A program made the translations under genes and the position numbers. Below are positions 1 through 8,183 of a stretch of DNA of 64,000 bases, piece by piece. The number at the start of each line of letters is the position of its first letter. Position 1 is the first letter of the stretch. The notes below the pieces were generated by a model, which did no database searches, had not been told where the DNA came from, and was given only the letters and a program-made list of their open reading frames with translations. Location: contig NZ_BMFC01000010.1 in the NCBI RefSeq assembly GCF_014637725.1, forward strand, positions 1 through 64,000. Reading direction: 5' to 3'. This DNA is from Marivita lacus (GTDB taxonomy: Bacteria; Pseudomonadota; Alphaproteobacteria; Rhodobacterales; Rhodobacteraceae).

Positions 1-523
1 TGCGGGCCGACAGCGCGTCGGGGGAAAAGCCCGCGAAGACGATGGAGTGGATGGCCCCGATGCGCGCGCAGGCCAGCATGGCATAGGCGGCCTCGGGGAT
101 CATCGGCATGTAGATCACCACGCGGTCACCGCGCCGCACGCCGAGCGTTTCCAGGATGTTGGCCATCCGGCAGACGCTGCGGTGCAGGTCGCGGTAGGTG
201 ATGTGCTTGGCCGGCTCATCGGGATCGTCCGGCTCGAAGATGATGGCCGTCTGGTCAGCCCGCGTCGCCAGATGCCGGTCGACACAGTTGGCGGCGACGT
301 TCAGCGTGCCATCGGCGTACCAGTTGATCTTGACCCGGCCAAGGGTGAAATCCACGTCCTTGATCTGCGTCGGTGCGGTCATCCAGTCCAGACGCTGCGC
401 CGCCTCCGCCCAGAACCCCTCCGGATCGGACACAGACCGCGCATACATCTCCTCGTACCGCGCCGCGTCGATATGGGCGGTCTTCGCCAGATCCTCGGAA
501 GGGGGATAGGTCGTGTCAGTCAT
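1..523 (-). CDS. acsA: Acetyl-CoA synthetase, N-terminal part (runs off window)
   Basis: This is the first ~174 residues of an AMP-forming acetyl-CoA synthetase; the rest lies left of base 1. The enzyme activates acetate with ATP and CoA in the cytoplasm. The N-terminal Acs signature is clear: [18 protein letters not shown], then [20 protein letters not shown], then [19 protein letters not shown] and the start of the AMP-binding fold. The ATG at 521-523 follows a GGAGGA-like ribosome site. Propionyl-CoA synthetase is less likely because these N-terminal motifs match Acs. The gene precedes an ABC importer and a regulator/kinase cluster of the sort that controls acetate use. Confidence 0.93.
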   Translation of the reverse strand, partial: MTDTTYPPSEDLAKTAHIDAARYEEMYARSVSDPEGFWAEAAQRLDWMTAPTQIKDVDFTLGRVKINWYADGTLNVAANCVDRHLATRADQTAIIFEPDDPDEPAKHITYRDLHRSVCRMANILETLGVRRGDRVVIYMPMIPEAAYAMLACARIGAIHSIVFAGFSPDALSAR

Positions 524-549
524 GGGAGTCCTCCTCTTTGTTCAAAAGA

Positions 550-583
550 AAACCGCCCCGCCGGGAAATGGCAAGGGCGGTTT
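550..583 (-). terminator. Rho-independent terminator of the liv-type operon
   Basis: Inverted repeat AAACCGCCC (550-558) and GGGCGGTTT (575-583) gives a 9-bp stem with a 16-nt loop. Read on the minus strand it is followed by TTCTTTTG, so it fits a terminator about 27 nt after the livF-like stop and before acsA. Confidence 0.75.
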
Positions 584-609
584 CCATCGCAAAACGCAAA
601 AATACCGCT

Positions 610-1365
610 TCAGATCGCGAGGTATTCTGCCCGCAGCGTGGCGTTTTCCAGAACTTCTGCCGCCGAGCCATCGAATACGATGGAGCCGGTGTCGAGGATG
701 ATCGCGCGATCGGCCAGTTGCAGCGCGCGTACCGCGTTCTGTTCGACAATGATTGTCGTCATCCCCTGTTCCTTGATCACGCGGAGGGTCTTTTCGATCT
801 CGTCCACGATCACCGGCGCCAAGCCTTCGTAGGGTTCGTCCAGCAGCAGCACCTTGAGGTCGCGGGCCAGGGCCCGCGCGATCGACAGCATTTGCTGCTC
901 ACCTCCCGAAAGGGTCACGCCATCCTGATTGCGGCGTTCGCCCAGACGCGGGAACAGATCGTACAGACGTTCGATCGACCAGCCGATGGGCGGGGCGATC
1001 TGGGCCAGTTGCAGGTTCTCCTCGACGGTAAGGCCAGGGATGATCCGGCGGTCTTCGGGCACGAGTCCCAGACCGACCGTCGCCGCCTCGTAGGAGGTCA
1101 TCTTGTGCAAGGGCTGGTGGTCGAGCCAGATTTCACCGTGATTGACCTGCGGGTTATCCATGCGTGCGATGGAGCGGAGCGTCGTGGTCTTGCCCGCGCC
1201 GTTGCGCCCCAGAAGCGCGAGGATCTCGCCTTCGTGGACGTTGAAGGAGATGCCCTGCACGATATAGCTTTCGCCGTAATAGGAGTGCATGTCCCAGACG
1301 GAGAGGAAGGCAGGGGCTGTTTGCGCCTGATTGGCGTGTTTTGAAAAGTCGGGTTTGACGTTCAT
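610..1365 (-). CDS. livF: Branched-chain amino acid-type ABC importer, ATP-binding protein LivF
   Basis: A 251-residue ABC ATPase of the LivF family, one of two ATPases powering a HAAT-type importer at the inner membrane. Visible motifs are Walker A GRNGAGKT, signature LSGGEQQMLSIARAL and Walker B LLLDEPYEGLAP, which is typical of LivF. The start is taken at the ATG giving MNVKPDF; an open frame continues upstream but overlaps livG and lacks similarity. It is the last gene of a minus-strand operon (substrate-binding protein, livH, livM, livG, livF) ending at the hairpin at 550-583. The substrate cannot be told from sequence; proximity to acsA suggests an amino acid, amide or short organic acid. 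Confidence 0.9.
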   Translation of the reverse strand: MNVKPDFSKHANQAQTAPAFLSVWDMHSYYGESYIVQGISFNVHEGEILALLGRNGAGKTTTLRSIARMDNPQVNHGEIWLDHQPLHKMTSYEAATVGLGLVPEDRRIIPGLTVEENLQLAQIAPPIGWSIERLYDLFPRLGERRNQDGVTLSGGEQQMLSIARALARDLKVLLLDEPYEGLAPVIVDEIEKTLRVIKEQGMTTIIVEQNAVRALQLADRAIILDTGSIVFDGSAAEVLENATLRAEYLAI

Positions 1366-1417
1366 ATGTCTGTCCTCGCTGTGGGAGGGGCGGCAGGGAA
1401 ACCCCCGCCGAATGAAG

Positions 1418-2173
1418 TTACGCGGCTTCGCCGAGATAGGCTTCCTTGACCTTCGGATGCCCCTTGATGTTCTCTGGCGTATCCTCGACCAAGGGTGTGC
1501 CCTGCGCCAGAACGGTGATCCGCTCGGCCAGAGAGAACACCACGTGCATGTCATGCTCGATGATCGCGATCGTGATGTTGCGCTTTTCCTTGATCTCCTT
1601 GAGCAGGTCGATGGTGTTGTTCGTGTCCGCCCGCGCCATTCCCGCTGTCGGTTCGTCCAGCAGCAGCAGCTTGGGCTTCTGAACAAGACACATCGCCATT
1701 TCCAGACGCCGCTTGTCCCCGCGCGACATGGAGGCGGCATGCATGTGCCGCTTGTCGAGCATGTTGACTTCCTCCAGCATCTGCTCTGCCTGCTCGCGCA
1801 GTCCCGTCTCGCTGAACACCGACCGGATGCCGTGCAGGGCGAATGAGCCGTCCCGTTTTGCGAAGCAGGGGATCAGCATGTTTTCCATCACGGTCAGATC
1901 GCCGAAAATCTCGGGGGTCTGGAACACGCGGGAAATGCCCATCTGGTTGATTTCGAACGGGGTGCGACCCAGCACCGATTGCCCGTCGAACATGACCGAC
2001 CCGGTATCCGGGATCAGCTTGCCGACGAGGCAATTGAGGAGCGTGGACTTGCCCGCGCCATTGGGCCCGATGATCGCGTGGCAGGTGTTTTCCGCCACGC
2101 TGAGGTTCACGTTTCCAAGGGCCTGCAGGCCGCCGAACCGTTTGTTGACATCTTTGACTTCGAGAATTCCCAT
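1418..2173 (-). CDS. livG: Branched-chain amino acid-type ABC importer, ATP-binding protein LivG
   Basis: A 251-residue ABC ATPase of the LivG family and partner of the downstream livF product. Walker A is GPNGAGKSTLLNCL and Walker B LLLLDEPTAGM, with a switch histidine in IIEHDMHVVFSLAERI. The signature motif is unusual, MSRGDKRRLEMA in place of LSxGQxRRLE, but the C-loop Ser-x-Gly is kept, so activity is plausible. It sits 12 bases from livM and 52 bases from livF on the same strand. The length matches the family. Confidence 0.9.
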   Translation of the reverse strand: MGILEVKDVNKRFGGLQALGNVNLSVAENTCHAIIGPNGAGKSTLLNCLVGKLIPDTGSVMFDGQSVLGRTPFEINQMGISRVFQTPEIFGDLTVMENMLIPCFAKRDGSFALHGIRSVFSETGLREQAEQMLEEVNMLDKRHMHAASMSRGDKRRLEMAMCLVQKPKLLLLDEPTAGMARADTNNTIDLLKEIKEKRNITIAIIEHDMHVVFSLAERITVLAQGTPLVEDTPENIKGHPKVKEAYLGEAA

Positions 2174-2185
2174 CTGTCCGTCTCC

Positions 2186-3385
2186 TTATTCCGCAGGTTC
2201 GGTGGTTGCGTTCTTCGGGTCGTGCGCCTTCTTCTTGCGGCCAAACAGTCGGGACACGCGTTGCCCACCTTCGACAAGGCCACCCGGCAGGAAGATCACC
2301 ACCAGCATGAACACGATGCCCAGCGTCAGGTGCCAGCCCTTGCCGATGAACGGGTAGATCAGGGTGACGACCACATCCTCCAGCCCGTCGGGCAGGAAGG
2401 CGAACCAGGTGTGCAGGATGTCCGAGTTGATCTTGGAAATGATGTTTTCCATGTATTTGATCAGACCGGCGCCCAGAACCGGGCCGATCAGCGTGCCGAC
2501 ACCACCGAGAATGGTCATCAGGACCACTTCTCCCGATGCGGTCCAGAACATGCGTTCGGCACCGGCCAGCGGATCCATCGACGCCATCAGGCCACCGGCA
2601 AGACCGGCATACATGCCTGAGATCACGAAGGCCGCCAGCGTGTAGGGGCGCGAGTTCAGGCCGGTGTAGTTCAGGCGTTGCTGGTTCGACTTGATGGCTC
2701 GCAGCATCATGCCGAACGGCGAGCGGAAGATGCGGATCGACAGGTAGAACGAGCACAGCATGATGATCGCGGCAAAATAGTAGCCGACGTTGAAGGTGAA
2801 CAGCCAGTCGCCCACCGCCCATTGCGTGCTGGACCGCATCTCGAACCCGAACAGGGCCGGCACCGGAATGTTGCCTCCGGTGGTTGCCGCGCTCAGGATG
2901 CGCGGGTCGTTCAGCGCCAGTTGCAGGCCGGTTTCACCACCCGTGATCGGGGTCAGAACCGAGTAGGCCAGCGCAAAGGACATCTGCGCAAAGGCCAGTG
3001 TCAGGATCGAGAAGTAGATGCCTGATCGCCGCAGGCTGACATAGCCGATGATCAGGGCAAAGATGCCCGCGACAATGACAGCCAGGATGATGGCCGGGAT
3101 CACGTTCATGCTGAGCAGCTTGAACATCCAGACCGCGGCGTAGGACCCCACCCCGAGGAAGGCGGCGTGACCAAAGCTGAGATAGCCGGTCAGGCCGAAC
3201 AGGATGTTGAAGCCGATGGCGAAGATCCCGAAGATCACGAAGCGCTGCATCAGGTCGGGATAACCCGCGTTGAACTGCGCCATCGCCGAGCCCTCGGGGA
3301 AGGGGTTCAGGAAGAAGGGGGCAAAGGCCACCAGCACTGCCACGATCAGCAGGAGGGATGCGTCTTTTTTGTCCAGTCCGAACAT
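2186..3385 (-). CDS. livM: Branched-chain amino acid-type ABC importer, permease LivM
   Basis: A 399-residue inner-membrane permease of the LivM family with about 9-10 hydrophobic helices. The family motif appears as [21 protein letters not shown] near residue 65, and the EAA-like cytoplasmic loop appears as [14 protein letters not shown]. The C-terminus is Lys-rich and cytoplasmic. It is flanked by livH (3 bases upstream) and livG (12 bases downstream), indicating translational coupling. It forms the heterodimeric channel with LivH. Confidence 0.9.
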   Translation of the reverse strand: MFGLDKKDASLLLIVAVLVAFAPFFLNPFPEGSAMAQFNAGYPDLMQRFVIFGIFAIGFNILFGLTGYLSFGHAAFLGVGSYAAVWMFKLLSMNVIPAIILAVIVAGIFALIIGYVSLRRSGIYFSILTLAFAQMSFALAYSVLTPITGGETGLQLALNDPRILSAATTGGNIPVPALFGFEMRSSTQWAVGDWLFTFNVGYYFAAIIMLCSFYLSIRIFRSPFGMMLRAIKSNQQRLNYTGLNSRPYTLAAFVISGMYAGLAGGLMASMDPLAGAERMFWTASGEVVLMTILGGVGTLIGPVLGAGLIKYMENIISKINSDILHTWFAFLPDGLEDVVVTLIYPFIGKGWHLTLGIVFMLVVIFLPGGLVEGGQRVSRLFGRKKKAHDPKNATTEPAE

Positions 3386-3388
3386 GGA

Positions 3389-4420
3389 TCAGTCCTCCAT
3401 CACGCCCTTGCGACCCATCAGGCCACGCGGACGCGTCAACAGAATTATGATGGCAACAAGGTAGATGATCACCTGGTTGATGCCGGGGATTATGGCGATG
3501 ACTTCGCGCATCGAGGCAAAGCTTTCCAGGATACCCAGAAGGAACCCGGCAAGCACCGCACCCGGCAGCGATCCCATGCCGCCGACAACCACCACCACGA
3601 AGCTCAGGACCAGAAAGTCCATGCCCATGTGGTAGTTGGGCGAATTGATCGGGGTGTACATCACACCTGCCAGACCCGCGACCGCCGCGGCCAGACCGAA
3701 CATGATGGTGAACCGCTTGTCGATGTTGATGCCCAGCAGACCCACAGTCTCGCGGTCGGCCATGCCAGCGCGCACCACCATACCGAAGGTGGTGAATTGC
3801 AGGAAGGCGAACACCGCACCGATGATGACCGCGGCAAAGGCAAAGTAGACTAGGCGCCAGTAGGGATAGATGATCTGTCCGGCCTCAAACCCGATCAGCG
3901 CGCCGAAATCGAACGATCCGATAAAGGCCGAAGGGGCCGGTGTCGGGATCGGGTTGGCACCGTAGTAGTACTTGATGATCTCTTGCAGCACGATGGCCAA
4001 ACCGAAGGTCACGAGGATCTGGTCGGCATGCGGGCGCTTGTAGAAGTGCTTGATCAGCCCGCGCTCCATGATCACGCCAATCGCGATCATCACCGGGATG
4101 GCGAACAGGATCGACAGCGGCACCGCCCAATCGATGATCCCCGCCCCAAGGCTTTCGCCGAAGATTTCGTAGATGTAAGGCACGTCCCGCATCTGGGGAT
4201 TGCCGAGAAAGTCGACGGATCCGGGAACCGCGACTTCGTGGCTCAGGCTGAGCAGGCGCGACAGCGTCACGGCGCAGAACGCCCCGATCATGAACAGAGC
4301 GCCATGCGCAAAGTTCACCACGCCAAGCGTGCCGAAGATGAGTGTCAGGCCCAACGCGATCAGCGCGTAGGCCGAGCCCTTGTCGAGCCCGTTGAGAATT
4401 TGCAGGATTATGGCGTCCAT
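3389..4420 (-). CDS. livH: Branched-chain amino acid-type ABC importer, permease LivH
   Basis: A 343-residue LivH-family inner-membrane permease. It begins MDAIILQILNGLDKGSAYAL and has the conserved GLTLIFGTLGVVNFAHGAL segment near residue 25. Later features are MVVRAGMADRETVGLLGIN, the cytoplasmic coupling loop, and VVVGGMGSLPGAVLAG. The start at 4418-4420 is preferred over an upstream in-frame ATG at 4474 because the family N-terminus begins here. It is separated from the upstream binding-protein gene by two hairpins (4460-4515), which may lower permease expression relative to the binding protein. Confidence 0.9.
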   Translation of the reverse strand: MDAIILQILNGLDKGSAYALIALGLTLIFGTLGVVNFAHGALFMIGAFCAVTLSRLLSLSHEVAVPGSVDFLGNPQMRDVPYIYEIFGESLGAGIIDWAVPLSILFAIPVMIAIGVIMERGLIKHFYKRPHADQILVTFGLAIVLQEIIKYYYGANPIPTPAPSAFIGSFDFGALIGFEAGQIIYPYWRLVYFAFAAVIIGAVFAFLQFTTFGMVVRAGMADRETVGLLGINIDKRFTIMFGLAAAVAGLAGVMYTPINSPNYHMGMDFLVLSFVVVVVGGMGSLPGAVLAGFLLGILESFASMREVIAIIPGINQVIIYLVAIIILLTRPRGLMGRKGVMED

Positions 4421-4459
4421 TGCCCCACCCTTTGCGGTCAGAAGTGTGGAAGTGCAGAC

Positions 4460-4480
4460 AGCCCGTAACAGCAACGGGCT
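4460..4480 (-). terminator. Hairpin between binding-protein and permease genes (distal)
   Basis: Stem AGCCCGT (4460-4466) and ACGGGCT (4474-4480), 7-nt loop. It is the second of two hairpins between the substrate-binding gene and livH. It has no clear U-tract on the minus strand, so it is more likely an RNA stabiliser or attenuator than a full terminator. Confidence 0.4.
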
Positions 4481-4491
4481 GGAGAAGAGAT

Positions 4492-4515
4492 GAGGTGGGC
4501 CGTGTGGCCCACCTC
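4492..4515 (-). terminator. Strong hairpin just after the substrate-binding protein gene
   Basis: Perfect 10-bp stem GAGGTGGGCC (4492-4501) and GGCCCACCTC (4506-4515) with loop GTGT, 13 bases after the binding-protein stop codon. It probably acts as an attenuator or 3'-end protector so that the binding protein is made in excess over the permease and ATPase subunits. Confidence 0.65.
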
Positions 4516-4528
4516 AAGAAACAAGGGC

Positions 4529-5908
4529 TTAAGCGCCGTTGTTGCAGGACCCCAGCGCGCCACCGGCGAACTGCGGGTGATCGGGCGCATAGGTGACTTG
4601 CTCGACAGGCGTAACCTCGACGATCTCCACGAGATCGAATTCGTTTTCGGGGTTTTCCTTGCCGCGCACCACGATGACGTCCTTGAAGCACTGATGGTCT
4701 TCGCCGCGATACAGCGTCGGACCATTGCCCATACCATCGAACGAGAAGCCTTCGAGCGCATCGACCACGGCGCAGGGGGCAAACGATCCCGCCCGCTCGA
4801 CCGCGTCCGCATAAAGCAGCGTCTGCACGTAGCAAGTATGCGCCGCCTGGGACGGCGGGAAGCCGTATTTGGTGCCGAAGGACTGCACGAAGGCGTTGGT
4901 GCCCGAATACTTCGCGCCGAGCTGGTTTTCGAGTTTCCAGTCCCAGTTCTGCGAACCGAGGATGCCCGCGATGTTCGAACCCGCGCCGCGTGCCATCAGC
5001 TCGGAGTAAAGCGGCACGACGATCTCGAATTTCTTGCCATTGACCATACGGTCGCGCAGGCCGAACTGCACCGCGTTGGTCAGCGAGTTCACCATGTTTC
5101 CGCCGTAATGGTTCAGAACCAGCACGTCTGCGTCGGATTGCAGAACCGGCGTGATGTAGGACGAGAAGTCGGTCTGTGTCAGCGGTGTCAGAACCGTGCC
5201 GACAGTTTCCCAGCCCATCGCTTCGGTAGAGGACCGGATCGCTTCTTCTGTGGTGTAGCCCCAGTTGTAGTCGGCGGTCAGGTGATAGGCCTTGCGGTCG
5301 GACCCGTATTGCGCCGCCAGGATCGGCGCGAGCGCCGCACCAGACATGTACGAGTTGAAGAAGTGGCGGAAACCATTGGCCCGCTTGTCCTTGCCGGTCG
5401 TGTCATTGGCATGGGTCAGGCCAGCCATGAAGATGACGCCCGCTTCCTGGCACAGGGCCTGGACAGCAACGGCCACACCCGAGGACGAACCACCGGTGAT
5501 CATGATCGCGCCGTCTTTTTCGATCATCGACTTGGCCGATGCGCGTGCGGCGTCGGATTTCGTCTGCGTGTCGCCGGTGACGAATTCGACCTTCTTGCCA
5601 AGAACGCCGCTGCCTTTCAGCACGGTGCCCGAGCCATCGGCATACTTGAAGGTTTCCAGCATGCCGTTGTCGGCACCGGTCCCGTTCAGATGGTCGACGG
5701 CAAGTTCGTACGCGCGCAGTTCGTCCGCGCCCTCGTCAGCGTAGGGGCCGGACTGGGGTACGTTGAAACCCAGGGTGACGGTCGCGCCTGACGGCGCGTT
5801 CGTGAAGCCACTGTCTTGTGCCGAGAGATAGGTGGGCAGAGCAAGGCCTGCGCCTGCCACAGCACCGGTCTTGAGCACGCCGCGACGTGTCAGGTTGCCT
5901 TTGGACAT
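4529..5908 (-). CDS. ABC importer periplasmic substrate-binding protein (LivJ/amide-binding type)
   Basis: A 459-residue periplasmic binding protein of the HAAT family (Peripla_BP_6 fold). The N-terminus has a twin-arginine signal, NLTRRGVLKTGAVAGAG, then a hydrophobic stretch and a likely cleavage near LSAQDS. The mature part begins TVTLGFNVPQSGPYADEGA, the usual ligand-site entry strand for this family, and includes GGSSSGVAVAVQALCQEAG. It is longer than classic LivJ (about 370 residues) and closer to urea/amide or carboxylate-binding members, so the ligand is uncertain. It heads the operon, is followed by a strong hairpin and then the permeases, and is divergent from the ScfR-type regulator at 6128. 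Confidence 0.85.
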   Translation of the reverse strand: MSKGNLTRRGVLKTGAVAGAGLALPTYLSAQDSGFTNAPSGATVTLGFNVPQSGPYADEGADELRAYELAVDHLNGTGADNGMLETFKYADGSGTVLKGSGVLGKKVEFVTGDTQTKSDAARASAKSMIEKDGAIMITGGSSSGVAVAVQALCQEAGVIFMAGLTHANDTTGKDKRANGFRHFFNSYMSGAALAPILAAQYGSDRKAYHLTADYNWGYTTEEAIRSSTEAMGWETVGTVLTPLTQTDFSSYITPVLQSDADVLVLNHYGGNMVNSLTNAVQFGLRDRMVNGKKFEIVVPLYSELMARGAGSNIAGILGSQNWDWKLENQLGAKYSGTNAFVQSFGTKYGFPPSQAAHTCYVQTLLYADAVERAGSFAPCAVVDALEGFSFDGMGNGPTLYRGEDHQCFKDVIVVRGKENPENEFDLVEIVEVTPVEQVTYAPDHPQFAGGALGSCNNGA

Positions 5909-6127
5909 ATAATCCTCCCAATGTCTTTATAGGGTTCGACGGGTTCCTCCACCCGCCAAGACCGCACATATGTGCAAATTGATTATCGGCTATGCATGGA
6001 AAACATAGCAATAAGCGCTTTGAGTTAAACGCTTTTTCTGTCAATAAATGAACAATGCAGTGCAGAAATCTGTAAATTAATTTTTTCGGCACTGCAGAAA
6101 CGGATTGATTCAGCACGGGAATTCCAG
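5909..6127. promoter_or_regulatory. Divergent promoter region, importer operon / ScfR-type regulator
   Basis: An AT-rich 219-bp gap with no plausible gene. It holds a perfect 12-bp palindrome GCACATATGTGC (5964-5975). It also holds an inverted repeat TGCAGTGC (6056-6063) / GCACTGCA (6089-6096) about 32-72 bases upstream of the regulator's ATG. The second pair is well placed for autoregulation by the ScfR-type protein or control by a partner. No experimental motif for this exact protein is known to me, so assignment to a regulator is inference. Confidence 0.4.
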
Positions 6128-7444
6128 ATGCCCCGCGACACACTGACAGGAAGCCGCATCCGCGAGCGCAGGGTCATGACCGGGCTCAAGCAGTCCGAAC
6201 TGGCAAAACGGGCCGATATTTCGCCTTCCTACCTCAATCTGATCGAACACAACCGCCGCAGAATCGGCGGGAAACTGCTGGTCGATATCGCCCATGCGCT
6301 GGGGGTCGAACCGGGTTCCCTGACCGAAGGGGCCGAGACCGCTCTGCTGGCCAATCTGCGCGAGGCCGCAACCAGTGCCGAGATGCCAGAGGCCGAACTG
6401 GCGCGGGTCGAGGAATTCGCAGGCCGGTTCCCGGGATGGGCCGGGCTTCTGGCCGACAGCCAGCGCAAGATCGAAACGCTGCAGCACAGCGTCGAGGCTC
6501 TGACCGACCGCCTGACCCATGACCCTCATCTTGCAGCATCGCTGCACGAGATGCTGTCCACCGTGACCGCGATCCGCTCGGCCGCGTCGATCCTTGCCGA
6601 ACCTGGCGTTATCGAACCGGAATGGCAGCGGCGCTTCAATCGCAACATCTACGAAGACAGCGCCCGCCTCGCCGACACCAGCCGCAGCCTTGCGCAATAT
6701 CTCGAGGAGTCGGACTCCGAAGCCTCCGAAACCAATGCGCCGCAGGATGAACTGGATGCGGTGTTCCAGAAGGTGGGGTTTCATCTGCCCGCTCTGGAAA
6801 CGCCGCAGGCCGATGTCGATACAGTGGCGGCAGATCTGGGGCAGGGGTTGTCGCAAGCCGCCAAGTGGCTCTTGCAGCGCACGTTGGTGCGCTATCGCAC
6901 CGATGCCCGACGGATGCCGCTGTCGGACTGCGCCGATGCGGTGGCCGCATCGGGCAGCGATCCGTTTGCGCTGGCCGCGCGGTTCGGTTGCGATCTGGCC
7001 AGTGCCATGCGCCGGCTTGCGCATCTGCCAGAGGACATTCTGCCCGATCCGGTCGGGCTGGCCATCTGCGACGGGTCCGGCGTGACGACCTTCCGCAAGC
7101 CGCTGCCGGAATTTCCCTTGCCGCGCCTTGGGGCGGGCTGTGCGCTCTGGCCGCTCTACCGGGCGCTGGCGCGGCCGATGATGGTGCATGTTGCCGTGAT
7201 GCAACAGTCGGCCCGTGCCGCCGCGCGACACCGGGGATTTGCCATTTCGCAACCCATCGGACAGGCTGTTGCAGGAGAGGATGTGCTGTTTGAAAGCCAC
7301 ATGCTGATCGTGCCCGAACCCAAGCGCGACACCTCGGAAACTGTCCGCCGGGTCGGGTTGACCTGCCGGATTTGCCCGCATCCCGATTGCGATGCGCGAC
7401 GCGAACCGTCGATCATGGTGGCCTCGGCCCCTAGGAAGCTTTGA
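6128..7444 (+). CDS. XRE-type short-chain-fatty-acyl regulator (ScfR, DUF2083)
   Basis: A 438-residue cytoplasmic regulator. Residues ~10-65 are an XRE helix-turn-helix (SRIRERRVMTGLKQSELAKR, then ISPSYLNLIEHNRR). The C-terminal ScfR/DUF2083 domain ends in the Cys motif LTCRICPHPDCDARREPS. Characterised relatives respond to acyl-CoA or short-chain-acid status and control acetate, propionate or glyoxylate-cycle genes. Between the domains, around residues 125-200, a helical stretch with HEMLSTVTAIRSAASIL resembles a kinase dimerisation helix. The gene faces away from the ABC importer and leads into the receiver and kinase genes. The likely targets are acsA and the flanking operons. Confidence 0.85.
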   Translation: MPRDTLTGSRIRERRVMTGLKQSELAKRADISPSYLNLIEHNRRRIGGKLLVDIAHALGVEPGSLTEGAETALLANLREAATSAEMPEAELARVEEFAGRFPGWAGLLADSQRKIETLQHSVEALTDRLTHDPHLAASLHEMLSTVTAIRSAASILAEPGVIEPEWQRRFNRNIYEDSARLADTSRSLAQYLEESDSEASETNAPQDELDAVFQKVGFHLPALETPQADVDTVAADLGQGLSQAAKWLLQRTLVRYRTDARRMPLSDCADAVAASGSDPFALAARFGCDLASAMRRLAHLPEDILPDPVGLAICDGSGVTTFRKPLPEFPLPRLGAGCALWPLYRALARPMMVHVAVMQQSARAAARHRGFAISQPIGQAVAGEDVLFESHMLIVPEPKRDTSETVRRVGLTCRICPHPDCDARREPSIMVASAPRKL

Positions 7445-7536
7445 CACACTGCCTGCACTTCGTAATAGTTCATCCACGCTGGCCCAAAATAACGGCAAAA
7501 AGCCGACCAGCACCTTGCGGCACGGGGGAGGCGCGC

Positions 7537-7905
7537 ATGTCCAAACAGGTTCTGTTGATCGAAGACGAACCCAATATCATCGAGGCAATCAGCTTTATCC
7601 TGTCGCGGGACGGTTGGAGCGTCAAAACCCATTCCAACGGGGCCGATGCCGTGGAAATGGTGAAAGAACGAAGACCCGACGTGCTGATCCTTGACGTGAT
7701 GCTGCCGGGGAAAAGCGGCTATGATATCCTGCGGGAATTGCGGGACGACCCGGACATCAACGGATTGCCGGTCCTGATGCTCACCGCGCGGGGTCAGACC
7801 AAGGATCGCGAGATCGCGGAACGTGCGGGCTGTGACGCATTCATGACCAAACCGTTTTCCAATGCGGATGTGCTCGAAACCGTGCGAGCCCTTGCCGCGA
7901 AATGA
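7537..7905 (+). CDS. Stand-alone response regulator receiver protein (CheY-like)
   Basis: A 122-residue single receiver domain with no output domain. The acidic pocket is E9/D10, the phospho-acceptor is D53 in DVLILDVMLP, and T83 and K105 (TKPF) are present, so it should be phosphorylatable. The ATG at 7537 follows GGGGGAGG; an in-frame extension to 7441 adds non-homologous sequence. It overlaps the next gene by four bases (7902-7905) and lies two genes before the symporter-kinase, so they are very likely partners. How the signal reaches DNA is open, because the protein has no helix-turn-helix. Confidence 0.88.
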   Translation: MSKQVLLIEDEPNIIEAISFILSRDGWSVKTHSNGADAVEMVKERRPDVLILDVMLPGKSGYDILRELRDDPDINGLPVLMLTARGQTKDREIAERAGCDAFMTKPFSNADVLETVRALAAK

Positions 7906-8183
7906 AACGCACGACGGACAGGCCCGGATCGCCAACCGTCTTTCACGAACGACGCACCTACCGCCGCCGACGCGTCATGGATGCCGCGCGGGTCGCCCCC
8001 GGGTTGGCCTTGATCCTGTGGGCGCTGCCGATGGTCTGGCCGCAGACCGGCGAAGGCACCGTCAGCAGCGCAACCGCACTGATCTACATCTTCGCGGTCT
8101 GGGCGGGGGTGATCCTGTTGACATGGGGGCTGTCGCGCCTGCTGGCCGATGAGGCGGACGAGCCGTCGGATGACGAGTCATGA
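7902..8183 (+). CDS. Small two-helix membrane protein between receiver and kinase
   Basis: A 93-residue protein of unknown function. The N-terminus is basic (HERRTYRRRRV). Two hydrophobic segments follow (about residues 30-50 and 58-80), and the tail is acidic (ADEADEPSDDES). It overlaps both neighbours by 4 bases (ATGA at each end), so translation is coupled. It may act with the symporter-like kinase as an accessory subunit, as small proteins do for SSS-type transporters such as the DUF4212/DUF485 partners, but no similarity to those is obvious. It was kept because of its tight operon fit and codon use. Confidence 0.7.
   Translation: MKRTTDRPGSPTVFHERRTYRRRRVMDAARVAPGLALILWALPMVWPQTGEGTVSSATALIYIFAVWAGVILLTWGLSRLLADEADEPSDDES

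Noticed and set aside
1-523. Propionyl-CoA synthetase (PrpE) as identity of the left-edge gene
   Set aside because: The N-terminal motifs and spacing match acetyl-CoA synthetase; the C-terminal half that could settle it lies outside the window.
2678-4468. Several plus-strand frames across the liv permease genes
   Set aside because: Their composition (His/Arg/Gln/Asp-rich) is that of shadows of membrane-protein genes on the minus strand.
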